Of a stretch of 59,090 bases of DNA, positions 27,984 to 36,703 are shown piece after piece. This stretch comes from Mycobacterium scrofulaceum. Lineage in GTDB: Bacteria; Actinomycetota; Actinomycetes; Mycobacteriales; Mycobacteriaceae. The position numbers were made by a program, and so were the translations under genes. The stretch's first letter is position 1. The number at the start of each line of letters is the position of its first letter. Location of the stretch: assembly GCF_001667885.1 (NCBI RefSeq), contig NZ_LZJW01000084.1, positions 1 to 59,090 of the forward strand. The letters run 5' to 3'. The notes below the pieces were generated by a model. It saw only the letters and a program-made list of their open reading frames with translations, was not told where the DNA came from and did not search any database.

Positions 27984-28442
27984 TCAGCCGGAGGTGTGGA
28001 CGATCAGGACGTCGGTCTTGGCCCTGCGGGAGACTTCGGATGGGACCGATCCCAGTAACCGCCCGGCGACGCTGCTGAGCCCGACGTTGCCGACGACCAG
28101 AAGGTCGGCATTGACCTCCTCGGCGAGCTGCACCAGCGCGTTGATGGGCGGACCGACGATCGCCCTCTCCTCGACGTCCTTGGCCCCGGCCTGGTGCGCC
28201 CGCTCCCTGGCGTTCTGCAGGATCGCATAGACGGGGGCATGGCCCAACGTGCGGTAGTCCTGACCGTGGTCGCTCCCCGGCGGGATGGCGTAGCGGCCGC
28301 GTTCCTCGTGGACCGGGAGATGCGCCGTCGCAACGATCAGGGTCGCGCCGTGATCCGCGGCCGTGGCGGCGGCGCGTTCCACGGCACGGAGCGACGAGTC
28401 GGAGCCATCGGTGCCGACCACGACGATCTGATAAGCGCACAT
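27984..28442 (-). CDS. Universal stress protein, single domain
   Basis: This 152-residue USP starts at ATG 28442 (MCAYQIVVVGTDGSDSS). The ATP-binding loop is intact: GNVGLSSVAGRLLGS fits the G-X2-G-X9-G-S consensus, and the N-terminal VVGTDGSDSSLRAVERAA matches the first strand and helix, so this is an ATP-binding USP. In mycobacteria such proteins are often DosR- or stress-controlled; I see no DosR box in the ~90-base upstream gap. It ends facing the SDR gene (20-base gap). Confidence 0.9.
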   Translation of the reverse strand: MCAYQIVVVGTDGSDSSLRAVERAAATAADHGATLIVATAHLPVHEERGRYAIPPGSDHGQDYRTLGHAPVYAILQNARERAHQAGAKDVEERAIVGPPINALVQLAEEVNADLLVVGNVGLSSVAGRLLGSVPSEVSRRAKTDVLIVHTSG

Positions 28443-28534
28443 TGCCCATTCAGTGTAAGAGCTGCACCGCGGCTCACATCCCGAATGAACACAAACGACG
28501 AATCGGCCCGAGCGACCGACGCCTTCTCGCCGGC

Positions 28535-30082
28535 TCAGCCCTGCGCGGTCGCCGCGGCCACGCGCTTGGCGTCTGCCCCGTTGCCGAAGAACTCGTACTC
28601 CTCCGGCTTGACCGAGCGCGTCTCCCGCCAGTACTCCCAGGTGTAGCCACCCCACAGCACGGTGTTCTTGCCGTGCTCGTCGAGGTACCAACTGGCGCAG
28701 CCACCGCTGTTCCACACCGACGGCCCCAGCCTGCGCTGCAACTCGTCGTTGAAGGCGTCCTGGGCGGCGCGCGTGGGGGCGAGCGCCTGCACGCCCAGCT
28801 TGTCGCAGGTCTTGATCGCGCTGGCGACGTAGCGGATCTGGGACTCGATCATGAACACCACCGAGTTGTGTCCCAGGCCGGTGTTCGGTCCCAGCAGGAA
28901 GAACAGGTTGGGCATGTCGGCGACGGTGATGCCGCGGTGAGCCGCGATGCCCTCCCGGTTCCAGCGATCCACCAGGTCCTCGCCGTTGTGGCCCTTGATC
29001 TGAACGTAGGTGTAGGAGTCGGTGACGTGGAATCCGGTGCCGTAGACGATCACGTCGACTTCGCGCTCCGTGCCGTCGGCGGTGACGATTCCGGTGGGCG
29101 TGATCCGCGCGATGTGTTCGGTGATCAGCTGGGTCTTCGGGTCAGCGACCGCGCGATAGTACGTGGAGGAGTTCAGGATTCGCTTGCACCCGATCCGGTA
29201 GTTCGGGGTCAGCTTGCGACGCAACTCCCGGTCCTTCACCGAACGGCGGATGTTGTATTTGACGTAGGCCTCGATGAACTTCAGCGCGTTGGGGCGCTTG
29301 GTCATCCCGATGGCGAGTGCCTCTTGCCCCCAGTAGATCGCGACTCGCACGAGCGCCCGCAGGCCGGGGACGTTCGCCATGGCCCGGCGCAGCGCCACCG
29401 GAATCTCGGGGTTGGAGCGCGGCACCACCCACGGCGGGGTGCGCTGGTAGAGCTGAAGTTCGGCGACCTGCCCGACGATCTCCGGCACGATCTGGATCGC
29501 GCTGGCGCCGGTCCCGATCATCGCCACCCGCTTGCCGGTCAAATCGACGCCGTGATCCCACTCCGCGGAATGGAAAGCGGGACCGCGGAATTCGTCGCGG
29601 CCCTCGATGTCGGGCAGCGACGGGATGTGCAGCGCGCCCGCGCCCGAGATCAGGAACTGCCCGACGAATTCGCGGCCGTCCTCGGTGAAGACGTGCCAGC
29701 GCTGTTCGTCGTCGTCCCAGTGGGCTCGATCGACGTGCGAGTTGAACTTGATGTAGCGACGCAGCCCGTATTTCTCGGTGACTCCCTTGAGGTAGTCCCA
29801 GATCTCGGGCTGGTAGGAGAACGGGTTGCGCCAGTCGGGCTTGGGCTCGAACGAGAACGAGTACAGGTGCGAGGGGATATCGCAGGCGCAGCCGGGGTAA
29901 CTGTTGTCACGCCAGGTGCCGCCGACGTCGTCGAACTTCTCCAGGATGACGAAGTCCACGCCCTGCTGCTGTAGGCGGATCGCCATCCCCAGGCCGGAGA
30001 ACCCGGTCCCGATGATGATGGCGCGGGCGTGCACGGGCTGGTGTGCGGATGTCGGTTCGGCGCGTGTCACAACGTCGGTCAC
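28535..30082 (-). CDS. Flavin-containing monooxygenase, Baeyer-Villiger type (Rv3049c-like)
   Basis: This 515-residue enzyme has the FAD Rossmann motif IIIGTGFSGLGMAIRL (residues ~22-37), the DVGGTWRDNSYPGCACD segment, the type I BVMO fingerprint FRGPAFHSAEWDH, and the NADPH motif VAMIGTGASAIQIVPEI. It is predicted to insert oxygen into ketones or to oxygenate lipophilic substrates with NADPH and O2. Position matches M. tuberculosis Rv3049c. A palindrome lies just upstream, and a TetR gene follows on that side. Confidence 0.93.
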   Translation of the reverse strand: MTDVVTRAEPTSAHQPVHARAIIIGTGFSGLGMAIRLQQQGVDFVILEKFDDVGGTWRDNSYPGCACDIPSHLYSFSFEPKPDWRNPFSYQPEIWDYLKGVTEKYGLRRYIKFNSHVDRAHWDDDEQRWHVFTEDGREFVGQFLISGAGALHIPSLPDIEGRDEFRGPAFHSAEWDHGVDLTGKRVAMIGTGASAIQIVPEIVGQVAELQLYQRTPPWVVPRSNPEIPVALRRAMANVPGLRALVRVAIYWGQEALAIGMTKRPNALKFIEAYVKYNIRRSVKDRELRRKLTPNYRIGCKRILNSSTYYRAVADPKTQLITEHIARITPTGIVTADGTEREVDVIVYGTGFHVTDSYTYVQIKGHNGEDLVDRWNREGIAAHRGITVADMPNLFFLLGPNTGLGHNSVVFMIESQIRYVASAIKTCDKLGVQALAPTRAAQDAFNDELQRRLGPSVWNSGGCASWYLDEHGKNTVLWGGYTWEYWRETRSVKPEEYEFFGNGADAKRVAAATAQG

Positions 30083-30111
30083 GGTGGATCGATCTTCCTG
30101 TTAGCTCTCCA

Positions 30112-30133
30112 GATACCCAGTACCCAGGGTATC
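30112..30133. promoter_or_regulatory. Palindrome upstream of the monooxygenase
   Basis: Perfect 7-bp arms GATACCC (30112-30118) and GGGTATC (30127-30133) with an 8-base spacer lie 30 bases upstream of the monooxygenase start. The TetR protein encoded at 30187-30933 on the same strand is the most likely ligand. A second, wider pair GTTGAC/GTCAAC (30147-30152, 30168-30173) lies nearby. Confidence 0.5.
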
Positions 30134-30186
30134 GAATGGCACGAGTGTTGACGATCGCCGCAACGATGTCAACGTGCCGAAAGTCC

Positions 30187-30933
30187 TCAGCTCGCCGCGG
30201 GGTTGCTGGGCACCACGCTGTGCACCGGCTGGTCGGGGTCCATCGCGATGCCGAGCGCTTCGGCGGTACCGACGATGACCCCGACCATGATCGTCGTCAG
30301 ATGGGCGACGAACTGGTCGCGCGGCATGCGGCGCGCGCTCTGCGGGTCAGGGCCCAGCCACCATTCGGTGGCCGAGGCGGCCGAACCGAAGGCGGCATGT
30401 GCGGCCAGCTCGAACGCCGCGTGGTCCAGCTCCATTTCGCGCAGCTCGTTGTCGAACAGGTCGGCCATCGCCAGCGTGATCCCGCGGCCCTCGTTGAGGA
30501 TCTGGGGGCTGGCCGCCGAGCGGCCCTGGATGAAGACCCGCAGCACGTTGGGGTGCAGGTCGACCAGGTTGACGTACTCGTCGACGGCGCGCCGGATCAC
30601 CTCGCGAGCCGAGTCGGTCTTCAGGTCGATCGCCGCGAAGATCGCCCCCCAGAGCATGTCGCGCAGCCGCTCCCCGATGGCCTGGAACAGATCCGACTTG
30701 TCGTGGAAATGCCGATAGATCTTCGGCTTGGCGGTGCCGGCCTCCTCGGCGATCTCCCGCACGCTTAGCTCGGGGCCCAGGCGGTCGATGGCGCGGAAGG
30801 CCGCGTCCACGATTTCGCCGCGCACCTTCTTGCGGTGTTCGCGCCAGCGTTCGCTGCGAGCGTCGACCTTCGCCCCAGGCGGCTTAACGCTGGGGTGCGG
30901 CGGTCGCGGAATTCTCACCACGTCATGCACCAT
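30187..30933 (-). CDS. TetR-family regulator (Rv3050c-like)
   Basis: This 248-residue protein has an N-terminal extension and the HTH GPELSVREIAEEAGTAKPKIYRHFHDKSDLFQAIGERL at about residues 53-90. The C-terminal domain (WRAS.. replaced here by VIRRAVDEYVNLVDLHPNVLRVFIQGR) is of the type found with monooxygenase genes. It lies upstream of the flavin monooxygenase on the same strand with a 104-base gap containing a palindrome, so it probably controls that gene. The nrdE stop is 67 bases away on the other side. Confidence 0.87.
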   Translation of the reverse strand: MVHDVVRIPRPPHPSVKPPGAKVDARSERWREHRKKVRGEIVDAAFRAIDRLGPELSVREIAEEAGTAKPKIYRHFHDKSDLFQAIGERLRDMLWGAIFAAIDLKTDSAREVIRRAVDEYVNLVDLHPNVLRVFIQGRSAASPQILNEGRGITLAMADLFDNELREMELDHAAFELAAHAAFGSAASATEWWLGPDPQSARRMPRDQFVAHLTTIMVGVIVGTAEALGIAMDPDQPVHSVVPSNPAAS

Positions 30934-31000
30934 ACCCCTCCGGGTGCCTGCCGAGCCCCTGACCTGGGCAGACTAGGCACCCGGATCCCCGACGGCGCGG

Positions 31001-33166
31001 TCAGAGCATGCAGGACACGCAGCCCTCGACCTCGGTTCCCTCCAAAGCCATCTGCCGCAGCCGGATGTAGTACAGCGTCTTGATCCCCTTGCGCCAGGCG
31101 TAGATCTGCGCCTTGTTCACGTCGCGGGTGGTGGCGGTGTCCTTGAAGAACAGCGTCAGGCTCAGTCCCTGGTCGACGTGCTGGGTGGCGGCGGCGTAGG
31201 TGTCGATGACCTTCTCGTAGCCGATCTCGTAGGCGTCCTGGAAGTACTCCAGGTTGTCGTTGGTCATGTAGGGCGCCGGGTAGTAGACGCGGCCGATCTT
31301 GCCTTCCTTGCGGATCTCCACCTTGCTGGCGATCGGGTGGATCGAGCTGGTCGAGTGGTTGATGTAGGAGATCGAGCCCGTCGGCGGAACGGCCTGCAGG
31401 TTCTGGTTGTAGATGCCGTGCGCCTGCACCGACTCCTTCAGCCGCTTCCAGTCATCCTGAGTGGGGATGCGGATGTCCGCGTCGGCGAACAGCTGACGCA
31501 CCTTGTCGGTCTGCGGCTCCCACACCTGCTCGGTGTACTTGTCGAAGAACTCGCCCGAGGCATACTTCGACTTCTCGAAACCGCCGAACGCCTGGCCCCG
31601 TTCGATGGCGATGCGGTTCGACGCCCGCAGCGCGTGGTAGAGCACCGTGTAGAAGTAGATATTGGTGAAGTCGATGCCCTCTTCGGAGCCGTAGAAAATG
31701 CGCTCCCGGGCGAGGTAGCCGTGCAGGTTCATCTGTCCCAGCCCGATCGCGTGAGACTCGTTGTTGCCCTGCTCGATTGACGGCACCGACGTGATGTGCG
31801 TCTGGTCGCTCACCGCGGTCAGCGCGCGGATCGCCACCTCGATCGTCTGGGCGAAGTCCGGCGAATCCATCGCCTTGGCGATGTTCAGCGAACCGAGGTT
31901 GCACGAAATGTCCTTGCCCACCTTGGAATACGACAGATCGTCGTTGAACTCCGACGGCGTGGACACCTGCAGGATCTCCGAGCACAGGTTCGAGTGGGTG
32001 ATCTTGCCCTCGATCGGGTTCGCCCGGTTCACCGTGTCCTCGAACATGATGTAGGGGTAACCGGACTCGAACTGCAGCTCGGCCAGCGTCTGGAAGAACT
32101 CCCGCGCCTTGATCTTCGTCTTGCGGATGCGCGCGTCGTCGACCATCTCGTAGTACTTCTCGGTCACCGAGATATCAGCGAACGGCACGCCGTAGACCCG
32201 CTCGACGTCGTACGGCGAGAACAGGTACATGTCCTCGTTCTTCTTGGCCAGCTCGAAGGTGATGTCGGGGATCACCACGCCCAGGCTCAGCGTCTTGATC
32301 CGGATCTTCTCGTCGGCGTTCTCCCGCTTGGTGTCCAGGAAGCGGTAGATGTCGGGGTGGTGCGCGTGCAGGTACACCGCGCCGGCGCCCTGGCGAGCGC
32401 CCAGCTGGTTGGCGTAGGAGAACGAGTCCTCGAGCAGCTTCATGATCGGGATGACGCCCGAGGACTGGTTCTCGATGTTCTTGATCGGCGCACCGTGCTC
32501 GCGAATGTTGGTCAGCAGCAACGCAACCCCGCCGCCGCGCTTGGACAGCTGCAGCGCGGAGTTGATCGATCGCCCGATCGACTCCATGTTGTCCTCGATG
32601 CGCAGCAGAAAGCAGCTCACCGGCTCGCCGCGCTGCTTCTTGCCCGAGTTCAGGAACGTCGGGGTGGCCGGCTGGAACCGGCCGTCGATGATCTCGTCCA
32701 CCAGCTTCTCGGCCAGGGCGGTGTCACCGGCCGCAAGGGTGAGCGAGACCATGACGACGCGGTCCTCGAAGCGCTCCAGATAGCGCTTCCCGTCGAACGT
32801 CTTCAGCGTGTAGGAGGTGTAGTACTTGAACGCGCCCAAAAACGTCGGGAACCGGAACTTCTTGGCGTAGGCGCGGTCCAGTAGCGACTTGACGAAGTTG
32901 CGCGAGTACTGGTCGAGAACCTCACGCTCGTAATAGTTCTCGCGGATCAGGTAGTCGAGCTTCTCGTCCTGATTGTGGAAGAAGACGGTGTTCTGGTTGA
33001 CGTGCTGCAAGAAATACTCGCGCGCCGCCAACACGTCCTTGTCGAACTGAATCTTGCCGTCCGCGTCGTACAGATTCAGCATCGCGTTCAGCGCGTGGTA
33101 GTCCGTCTCCCCGGGCAACGCGTGCGCGCCGGACGTTACAGGCTCTGCAGTGACGGTTGGTGGCAC
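31001..33166 (-). CDS. nrdE: Class Ib ribonucleotide reductase large subunit NrdE
   Basis: The start is GTG 33166 (VPPTVTAEP) with GGAAGGAA upstream; it overlaps the nrdI end by 31 bases. The 721-residue protein reduces ribonucleoside diphosphates with NrdF and electrons from NrdH. Visible features are [27 protein letters not shown] (first active-site Cys), NLCSEILQ (radical-carrying Cys), [33 protein letters not shown] and the C-terminal redox pair VEGCVSCML. No N-terminal ATP-cone is present, as expected for class Ib. Confidence 0.97.
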   Translation of the reverse strand: MPPTVTAEPVTSGAHALPGETDYHALNAMLNLYDADGKIQFDKDVLAAREYFLQHVNQNTVFFHNQDEKLDYLIRENYYEREVLDQYSRNFVKSLLDRAYAKKFRFPTFLGAFKYYTSYTLKTFDGKRYLERFEDRVVMVSLTLAAGDTALAEKLVDEIIDGRFQPATPTFLNSGKKQRGEPVSCFLLRIEDNMESIGRSINSALQLSKRGGGVALLLTNIREHGAPIKNIENQSSGVIPIMKLLEDSFSYANQLGARQGAGAVYLHAHHPDIYRFLDTKRENADEKIRIKTLSLGVVIPDITFELAKKNEDMYLFSPYDVERVYGVPFADISVTEKYYEMVDDARIRKTKIKAREFFQTLAELQFESGYPYIMFEDTVNRANPIEGKITHSNLCSEILQVSTPSEFNDDLSYSKVGKDISCNLGSLNIAKAMDSPDFAQTIEVAIRALTAVSDQTHITSVPSIEQGNNESHAIGLGQMNLHGYLARERIFYGSEEGIDFTNIYFYTVLYHALRASNRIAIERGQAFGGFEKSKYASGEFFDKYTEQVWEPQTDKVRQLFADADIRIPTQDDWKRLKESVQAHGIYNQNLQAVPPTGSISYINHSTSSIHPIASKVEIRKEGKIGRVYYPAPYMTNDNLEYFQDAYEIGYEKVIDTYAAATQHVDQGLSLTLFFKDTATTRDVNKAQIYAWRKGIKTLYYIRLRQMALEGTEVEGCVSCML

Positions 33167-33582
33167 GTCTGTTCCTTCCAGAATTCTTCCAAGCCCGCGC
33201 GGACGGCTTCCACGTCGTCCGGGGTTCCCATCAGTTCGAAGCGGTAAAGGTACGGAACGCCGCATTTGCGCGAGATCACGTTGCCCGCATAAGCGAATTC
33301 GGCGCCGAAGTTGTTGTTGCCCGCGGCGATGACACCGCGGATCAACGACCGGTTGTGTTCGTTGTTCAAGAAAGCGATGACCTGCTTGGGGACGTAGCCC
33401 CCGGCATTGAGGTCCGGGGTGGCCCGGCCGCCGCCGTACGTGGGCACGATCAGCACGTACGGCTCGTCGACCTCGATGCGCCCGTGCAGCGGTATCCGCG
33501 TGGCGGGAACACCCAGCTTCTCCACGAAGCGATGGGTGTTCTCCGACACCGAGGAGAAATAGACCAGGTTGCGCGAGTGCAC
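33136..33582 (-). CDS. nrdI: Flavodoxin-like NrdI
   Basis: This 148-residue flavoprotein supplies oxidant for assembly of the Mn-tyrosyl radical in NrdF. The FMN loops are seen as [16 protein letters not shown] (residues 8-23), VPTYGGG (46-52) and [16 protein letters not shown] (~86-101). It lies between nrdH (39-base gap) and nrdE (31-base overlap) in a conserved operon. Length and motifs are normal. Confidence 0.96.
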   Translation of the reverse strand: MHSRNLVYFSSVSENTHRFVEKLGVPATRIPLHGRIEVDEPYVLIVPTYGGGRATPDLNAGGYVPKQVIAFLNNEHNRSLIRGVIAAGNNNFGAEFAYAGNVISRKCGVPYLYRFELMGTPDDVEAVRAGLEEFWKEQTCHQPSLQSL

Positions 33583-33621
33583 CGCAACCTCCTTCTTTGC
33601 CTAACGTCCGTCGCTAACTGC

Positions 33622-33861
33622 TCAAGCGCTGAGCGCCGATTCCGCGAGCGCCTTGATGCGGTCCGGCCGGAAGCCCGACCAGTGGTCGTTGCCCGCCACC
33701 ACCACGGGGGCCTGCAGGTAACCCAACGCCATCACGTAGTCGCGCGCCTCGTTGTCGAGCGTGATGTCGACCTTCTCGTAGCCGACGCCCTGCTTGTCGA
33801 GGGCCTTGAACGTGGCGCTGCACTGCACGCATGCCGGCTTGGTGTACACGGTGATGCTCAT
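33622..33861 (-). CDS. nrdH: Glutaredoxin-like electron donor NrdH
   Basis: This 79-residue redoxin starts at ATG 33861. The active site is KPACVQCSAT (Cys11, Cys14), with the NrdH-type ending WSGFRPDRIKAL. It reduces NrdE and is recharged by thioredoxin reductase. It is the first gene of nrdHIE. The 5' flank is a 530-base gene-free stretch containing a NrdR-type box 214 bases upstream. Confidence 0.97.
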   Translation of the reverse strand: MSITVYTKPACVQCSATFKALDKQGVGYEKVDITLDNEARDYVMALGYLQAPVVVAGNDHWSGFRPDRIKALAESALSA

Positions 33862-34074
33862 GGAAGCCGCTCCTTTGCGGAAGGTGGGACTGGTAACGGA
33901 CTGGCAACTACTCGGGTACTGCAACAAATGCTTTCTGCGCTGTGTTTCAGCGGCCCGTCAAGCACCCACGTTCCCGTCCTGCGGCCGTCGGGGTCGATGA
34001 CCTGGTGAGCCGATTTCGGGTGGTGAACCAAGCCCCGGTCGGCCTGGTGAACCTGGGATCTGCCGGTGCTCGAA

Positions 34075-34090
34075 ACACTACACCTAGTGG
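34075..34090 (-). promoter_or_regulatory. Candidate NrdR box upstream of nrdHIE
   Basis: Read on the plus strand it is ACACTA, four bases, TAGTGG, close to the NrdR consensus ACACwATATATwGTGT. NrdR represses ribonucleotide reductase genes. Only one clear box is visible; the usual partner 15-16 bases away is at best degenerate. The remaining gene-free stretch 33862-34388 holds a terminator (34300-34327) and nothing else I can name. Confidence 0.55.
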
Positions 34091-34299
34091 CTGACAAGAT
34101 GTCGAGATACAACATGTTCGGAATAACAATTCTGAAATTCGCTGGTCGTAAGGCCTCCGCGGCGGACACGCCCGGCGTGTCGCAGGTCACATTCTGCGTC
34201 GTAGGCGTACATGCTGACCGTTGTATCACCGGCCACCGACAAACCCGGCCGACGCGCTTCGATGCCGCCCCGATCGGCGCCGCCTACCCCACCACTAGC

Positions 34300-34327
34300 A
34301 AAGCCGCCAGCGAGGGCTGGCGGCTTT
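34300..34327 (-). terminator. Hairpin terminator after the FMN reductase gene
   Basis: Perfect 12-bp arms AAAGCCGCCAGC (34300-34311) and GCTGGCGGCTTT (34316-34327) enclose a GAGG tetraloop. Read on the minus strand it lies 62 bases past the stop of the FMN reductase, so it should separate that transcript from nrdHIE; three Ts follow the stem. Confidence 0.7.
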
Positions 34328-34388
34328 GGCTATGCGGTTGCGGCAACCTGGCTGGTCGCCCGGCGGTCGGCTTGTCGACTTCTGCCAA

Positions 34389-34949
34389 TCAGGCGACTTC
34401 GGCGGCCAACTTCCCGAGGGCATCGCGCACGTTGCCCGAGAGCTCGCCGTGTTCCGCGGGGGCCTTGCCCTCCAGGGTTTTGAACGGCACCGAGAGCTTG
34501 ATCGACTCGACGACGCGGGCGCCGGCGATCCCGAACGACTTACGGGTTTCGTCGTGGGCCCATACCCCGCCGTATTGGCCGAAGGACCCACCGATCACCG
34601 CCAGCGGCTTGCCCTTCAGCGCGCCGTTGCCGAACGGGCGGGACAGCCAGTCGATCGCGTTCTTGATGACGGCTGGGATGCTGCCGTTGTATTCCGGCGT
34701 GACCACCAGGGCGGCGTCGGCGCCGGCCGCCGCGGACCGCAGCGCGACCACCGGGGCCAGCGGCGGAGCGTCGGCGTTCATCGCGTCGTCGATCTCCTCG
34801 TTGTAGAACGGCAGGTCCGCCAGCCCGTCGAACACCGTCACGGTGACGCCGTCGGGGGCGATGTCGGCCGCCAGTTCGGCGATCTGCCGGTTGATCGACG
34901 CCGTGCGCAGGCTCCCCACTAACGCCAAGACCTTGATGTTGTCTGCCAC
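34389..34949 (-). CDS. NADPH-dependent FMN reductase (Rv3054c-like)
   Basis: From GTG 34949 (VADNIKVLALVGSLR) the protein has 186 residues. It is a flavodoxin-fold quinone/FMN reductase: VGSLRTASINRQIAELA at the phosphate loop, LVVTPEYNGSIPAVIKNAIDWLSRP, the diagnostic loop, and AVIGGSFGQYGGVWA. It could use NADPH to reduce FMN or quinones and might supply flavin to NrdI; that link is only positional. The TetR gene at 35041 is divergent, with a perfect palindrome between them. Confidence 0.9.
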   Translation of the reverse strand: MADNIKVLALVGSLRTASINRQIAELAADIAPDGVTVTVFDGLADLPFYNEEIDDAMNADAPPLAPVVALRSAAAGADAALVVTPEYNGSIPAVIKNAIDWLSRPFGNGALKGKPLAVIGGSFGQYGGVWAHDETRKSFGIAGARVVESIKLSVPFKTLEGKAPAEHGELSGNVRDALGKLAAEVA

Positions 34950-34991
34950 CGTTCCGTTTCCCTTCAGTCGTTGGACTCCATCCTCGCACAC

Positions 34992-35015
34992 ACAACCGGA
35001 CTACAGTCCGGTTGT
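34992..35015. promoter_or_regulatory. 24-bp perfect palindromic operator
   Basis: Arms ACAACCGGACT (34992-35002) and AGTCCGGTTGT (35005-35015) pair perfectly around AC. It is midway between the divergent FMN reductase and TetR starts (43 and 26 bases), so the TetR protein probably represses both genes here. Confidence 0.8.
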
Positions 35016-35040
35016 ATTCCCGCCGCGTTAAAGTACAGGA

Positions 35041-35655
35041 ATGAGCAGTGCCGAGCGGTCGGGTGAATTGCCCGTCTACCCACTCCAAGCGGCCCAGCCG
35101 GAGCGGGGCGACGCGGCGCGCAACCGTGCCCTCCTGCTGGATGCCGCCCGCCGCCTAATCGCCGAGCGCGGCGCGGACGCGGTCACCATGGACGACGTCG
35201 CGGCCGCCGCCGGGGTCGGCAAGGGCACACTGTTTCGCCGGTTCGGTAGCCGCGCCGGCCTGATGATGGTGCTGCTCGACGAGGACGAGCAGGCCAGCCA
35301 GCAGGCCTTCCTGTTCGGGCCGCCGCCACTGGGACCCGACGCCCCGCCGATCGACCGGCTGGTGGCGTTCGGCCGGGAACGCATCTGCTTCGCCCACACC
35401 CATCATGAGCTGCTGTCGGAGGCCCACCGCGATCCGCAGACCCGCTACAGCGCGCCCGTCCTGGTGCACCACACCCACATCCGGGTATTGCTCCAGGCGG
35501 CGCAGACCACCGGCGACCTCGACGCTCAAACCGACGCCCTGCTGGCCCTCCTCCAGGTGAACTATGTCGAGCACCAGCTCAACGAACGCGGCCACACCCT
35601 GCAGACGTTGGGTGACGCATGGGAAAGCTTGGCGCGCAAGCTTTGTGGGCGATAG
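35041..35655 (+). CDS. TetR-family regulator (Rv3055-like)
   Basis: This 204-residue protein has the HTH RGADAVTMDDVAAAAGVGKGTLFRRFGSRAGLMMVLLDEDE at about residues 40-80. The C-terminal domain lacks a clear subfamily mark. It is divergent from the FMN reductase with a perfect 24-bp palindrome between them, strongly suggesting autoregulation and repression of the reductase gene. The dinB2 start lies 4 bases after its stop, so dinB2 may be read through from the same promoter. Confidence 0.88.
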   Translation: MSSAERSGELPVYPLQAAQPERGDAARNRALLLDAARRLIAERGADAVTMDDVAAAAGVGKGTLFRRFGSRAGLMMVLLDEDEQASQQAFLFGPPPLGPDAPPIDRLVAFGRERICFAHTHHELLSEAHRDPQTRYSAPVLVHHTHIRVLLQAAQTTGDLDAQTDALLALLQVNYVEHQLNERGHTLQTLGDAWESLARKLCGR

Positions 35656-35659
35656 CGGA

Positions 35660-36703
35660 ATGACCGCGCCGGCACCGCTGTGGGTCCTGCACGTCGACCT
35701 CGATCAGTTCCTGGCGTCGGTCGAGTTGCGCCGTCATCCCGAGCTAATTGGGCGGCCGGTCATCGTCGGCGGCAGCGGCGATCCGACCGAACCGCGCAAG
35801 GTGGTCACCTGCGCGTCCTACGAGGCCCGGGAATTCGGCGTTCGGGCCGGCATGCCGCTGCGGGCCGCCGCCCGCCGCTGCCCCGAGGCGACCTTCCTGC
35901 CGTCGGATGCCGCCGCCTACGACGCGGCCTCCGAACAGGTGATGGGGGTGCTGCGCGACCTGGGACACCCGGTCGAGGTGTGGGGTTGGGACGAGGCATA
36001 CGTCGGGGTCGCGGGGGCGGACCCGACCGACGTGGCCGAAGAGATCCGGACGGTCATCACGTCGGAAACCGGGCTGTCCTGTTCGGTGGGCATCAGCGAC
36101 AACAAACAGCGCGCCAAGGTCGCGACCGGCTTCGCCAAACCGGCGGGCATCTTCACGCTCACCGACGCGAACTGGATGACCCTGATGGCGGACCGTCCGG
36201 TCGACGCGCTGTGGGGCGTGGGTCCCAAGACGGCGAAAAAGCTTGCGGCGCTGGAGATAACGACGGTGTGGGAACTCGCGAACAGCGATGCCGAATTGCT
36301 GACCTCGGCGTTCGGCCCGCGCACGGGTTTGTGGCTGCTGCTGCTGGCCAAGGGCGGCGGTGACGCGCGAGTCAGCGCCGAGCCGTGGATCCCGCGCTCG
36401 CGCAGCCACGTCGTCACCTTCCCGCGCGACCTCACCGACCGTGCCGAAATGGATTCGGCCATAACACAATTGGCCGACCAAGCGCTGGCGGATGTGCTGG
36501 CGTCGGGCCGCATCGTGACCCGGGTCGCGGTCACGGTGCGAACCGCGACGTTCTACACCCGCACCAAAATACGCAAACTCGAGGCCCCCACCACCGACCG
36601 GGACACCATCGTCGCCGCGGCGCTGCGCGTGCTGCACCTATTCGAGCTCAACCGCCCGGTCCGGCTGCTCGGGGTGCGCCTCGAACTGGCCATGGGCGAC
36701 TAA
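35660..36703 (+). CDS. dinB2: Y-family DNA polymerase IV, DinB2 type
   Basis: The start is ATG 35660 giving 347 residues. The catalytic palm begins VLHVDLDQFLASVELRR with the metal-binding Asp residues (D13 region) and continues RKVVTCASYEAREFGVRAGMPL; the second acidic pair is in WGWDEAYVGV (D-E). KPAGIFTLT and WGVGPKTAKKLAALEI form the thumb, and a little-finger domain follows. The residue after QF is Leu18, at the steric-gate position; mycobacterial DinB2 has Leu there and accepts ribonucleotides. The C-terminus lacks a beta-clamp motif, as I recall for DinB2. It overlaps the convergent SDR by 66 bases. Confidence 0.93.
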   Translation: MTAPAPLWVLHVDLDQFLASVELRRHPELIGRPVIVGGSGDPTEPRKVVTCASYEAREFGVRAGMPLRAAARRCPEATFLPSDAAAYDAASEQVMGVLRDLGHPVEVWGWDEAYVGVAGADPTDVAEEIRTVITSETGLSCSVGISDNKQRAKVATGFAKPAGIFTLTDANWMTLMADRPVDALWGVGPKTAKKLAALEITTVWELANSDAELLTSAFGPRTGLWLLLLAKGGGDARVSAEPWIPRSRSHVVTFPRDLTDRAEMDSAITQLADQALADVLASGRIVTRVAVTVRTATFYTRTKIRKLEAPTTDRDTIVAAALRVLHLFELNRPVRLLGVRLELAMGD

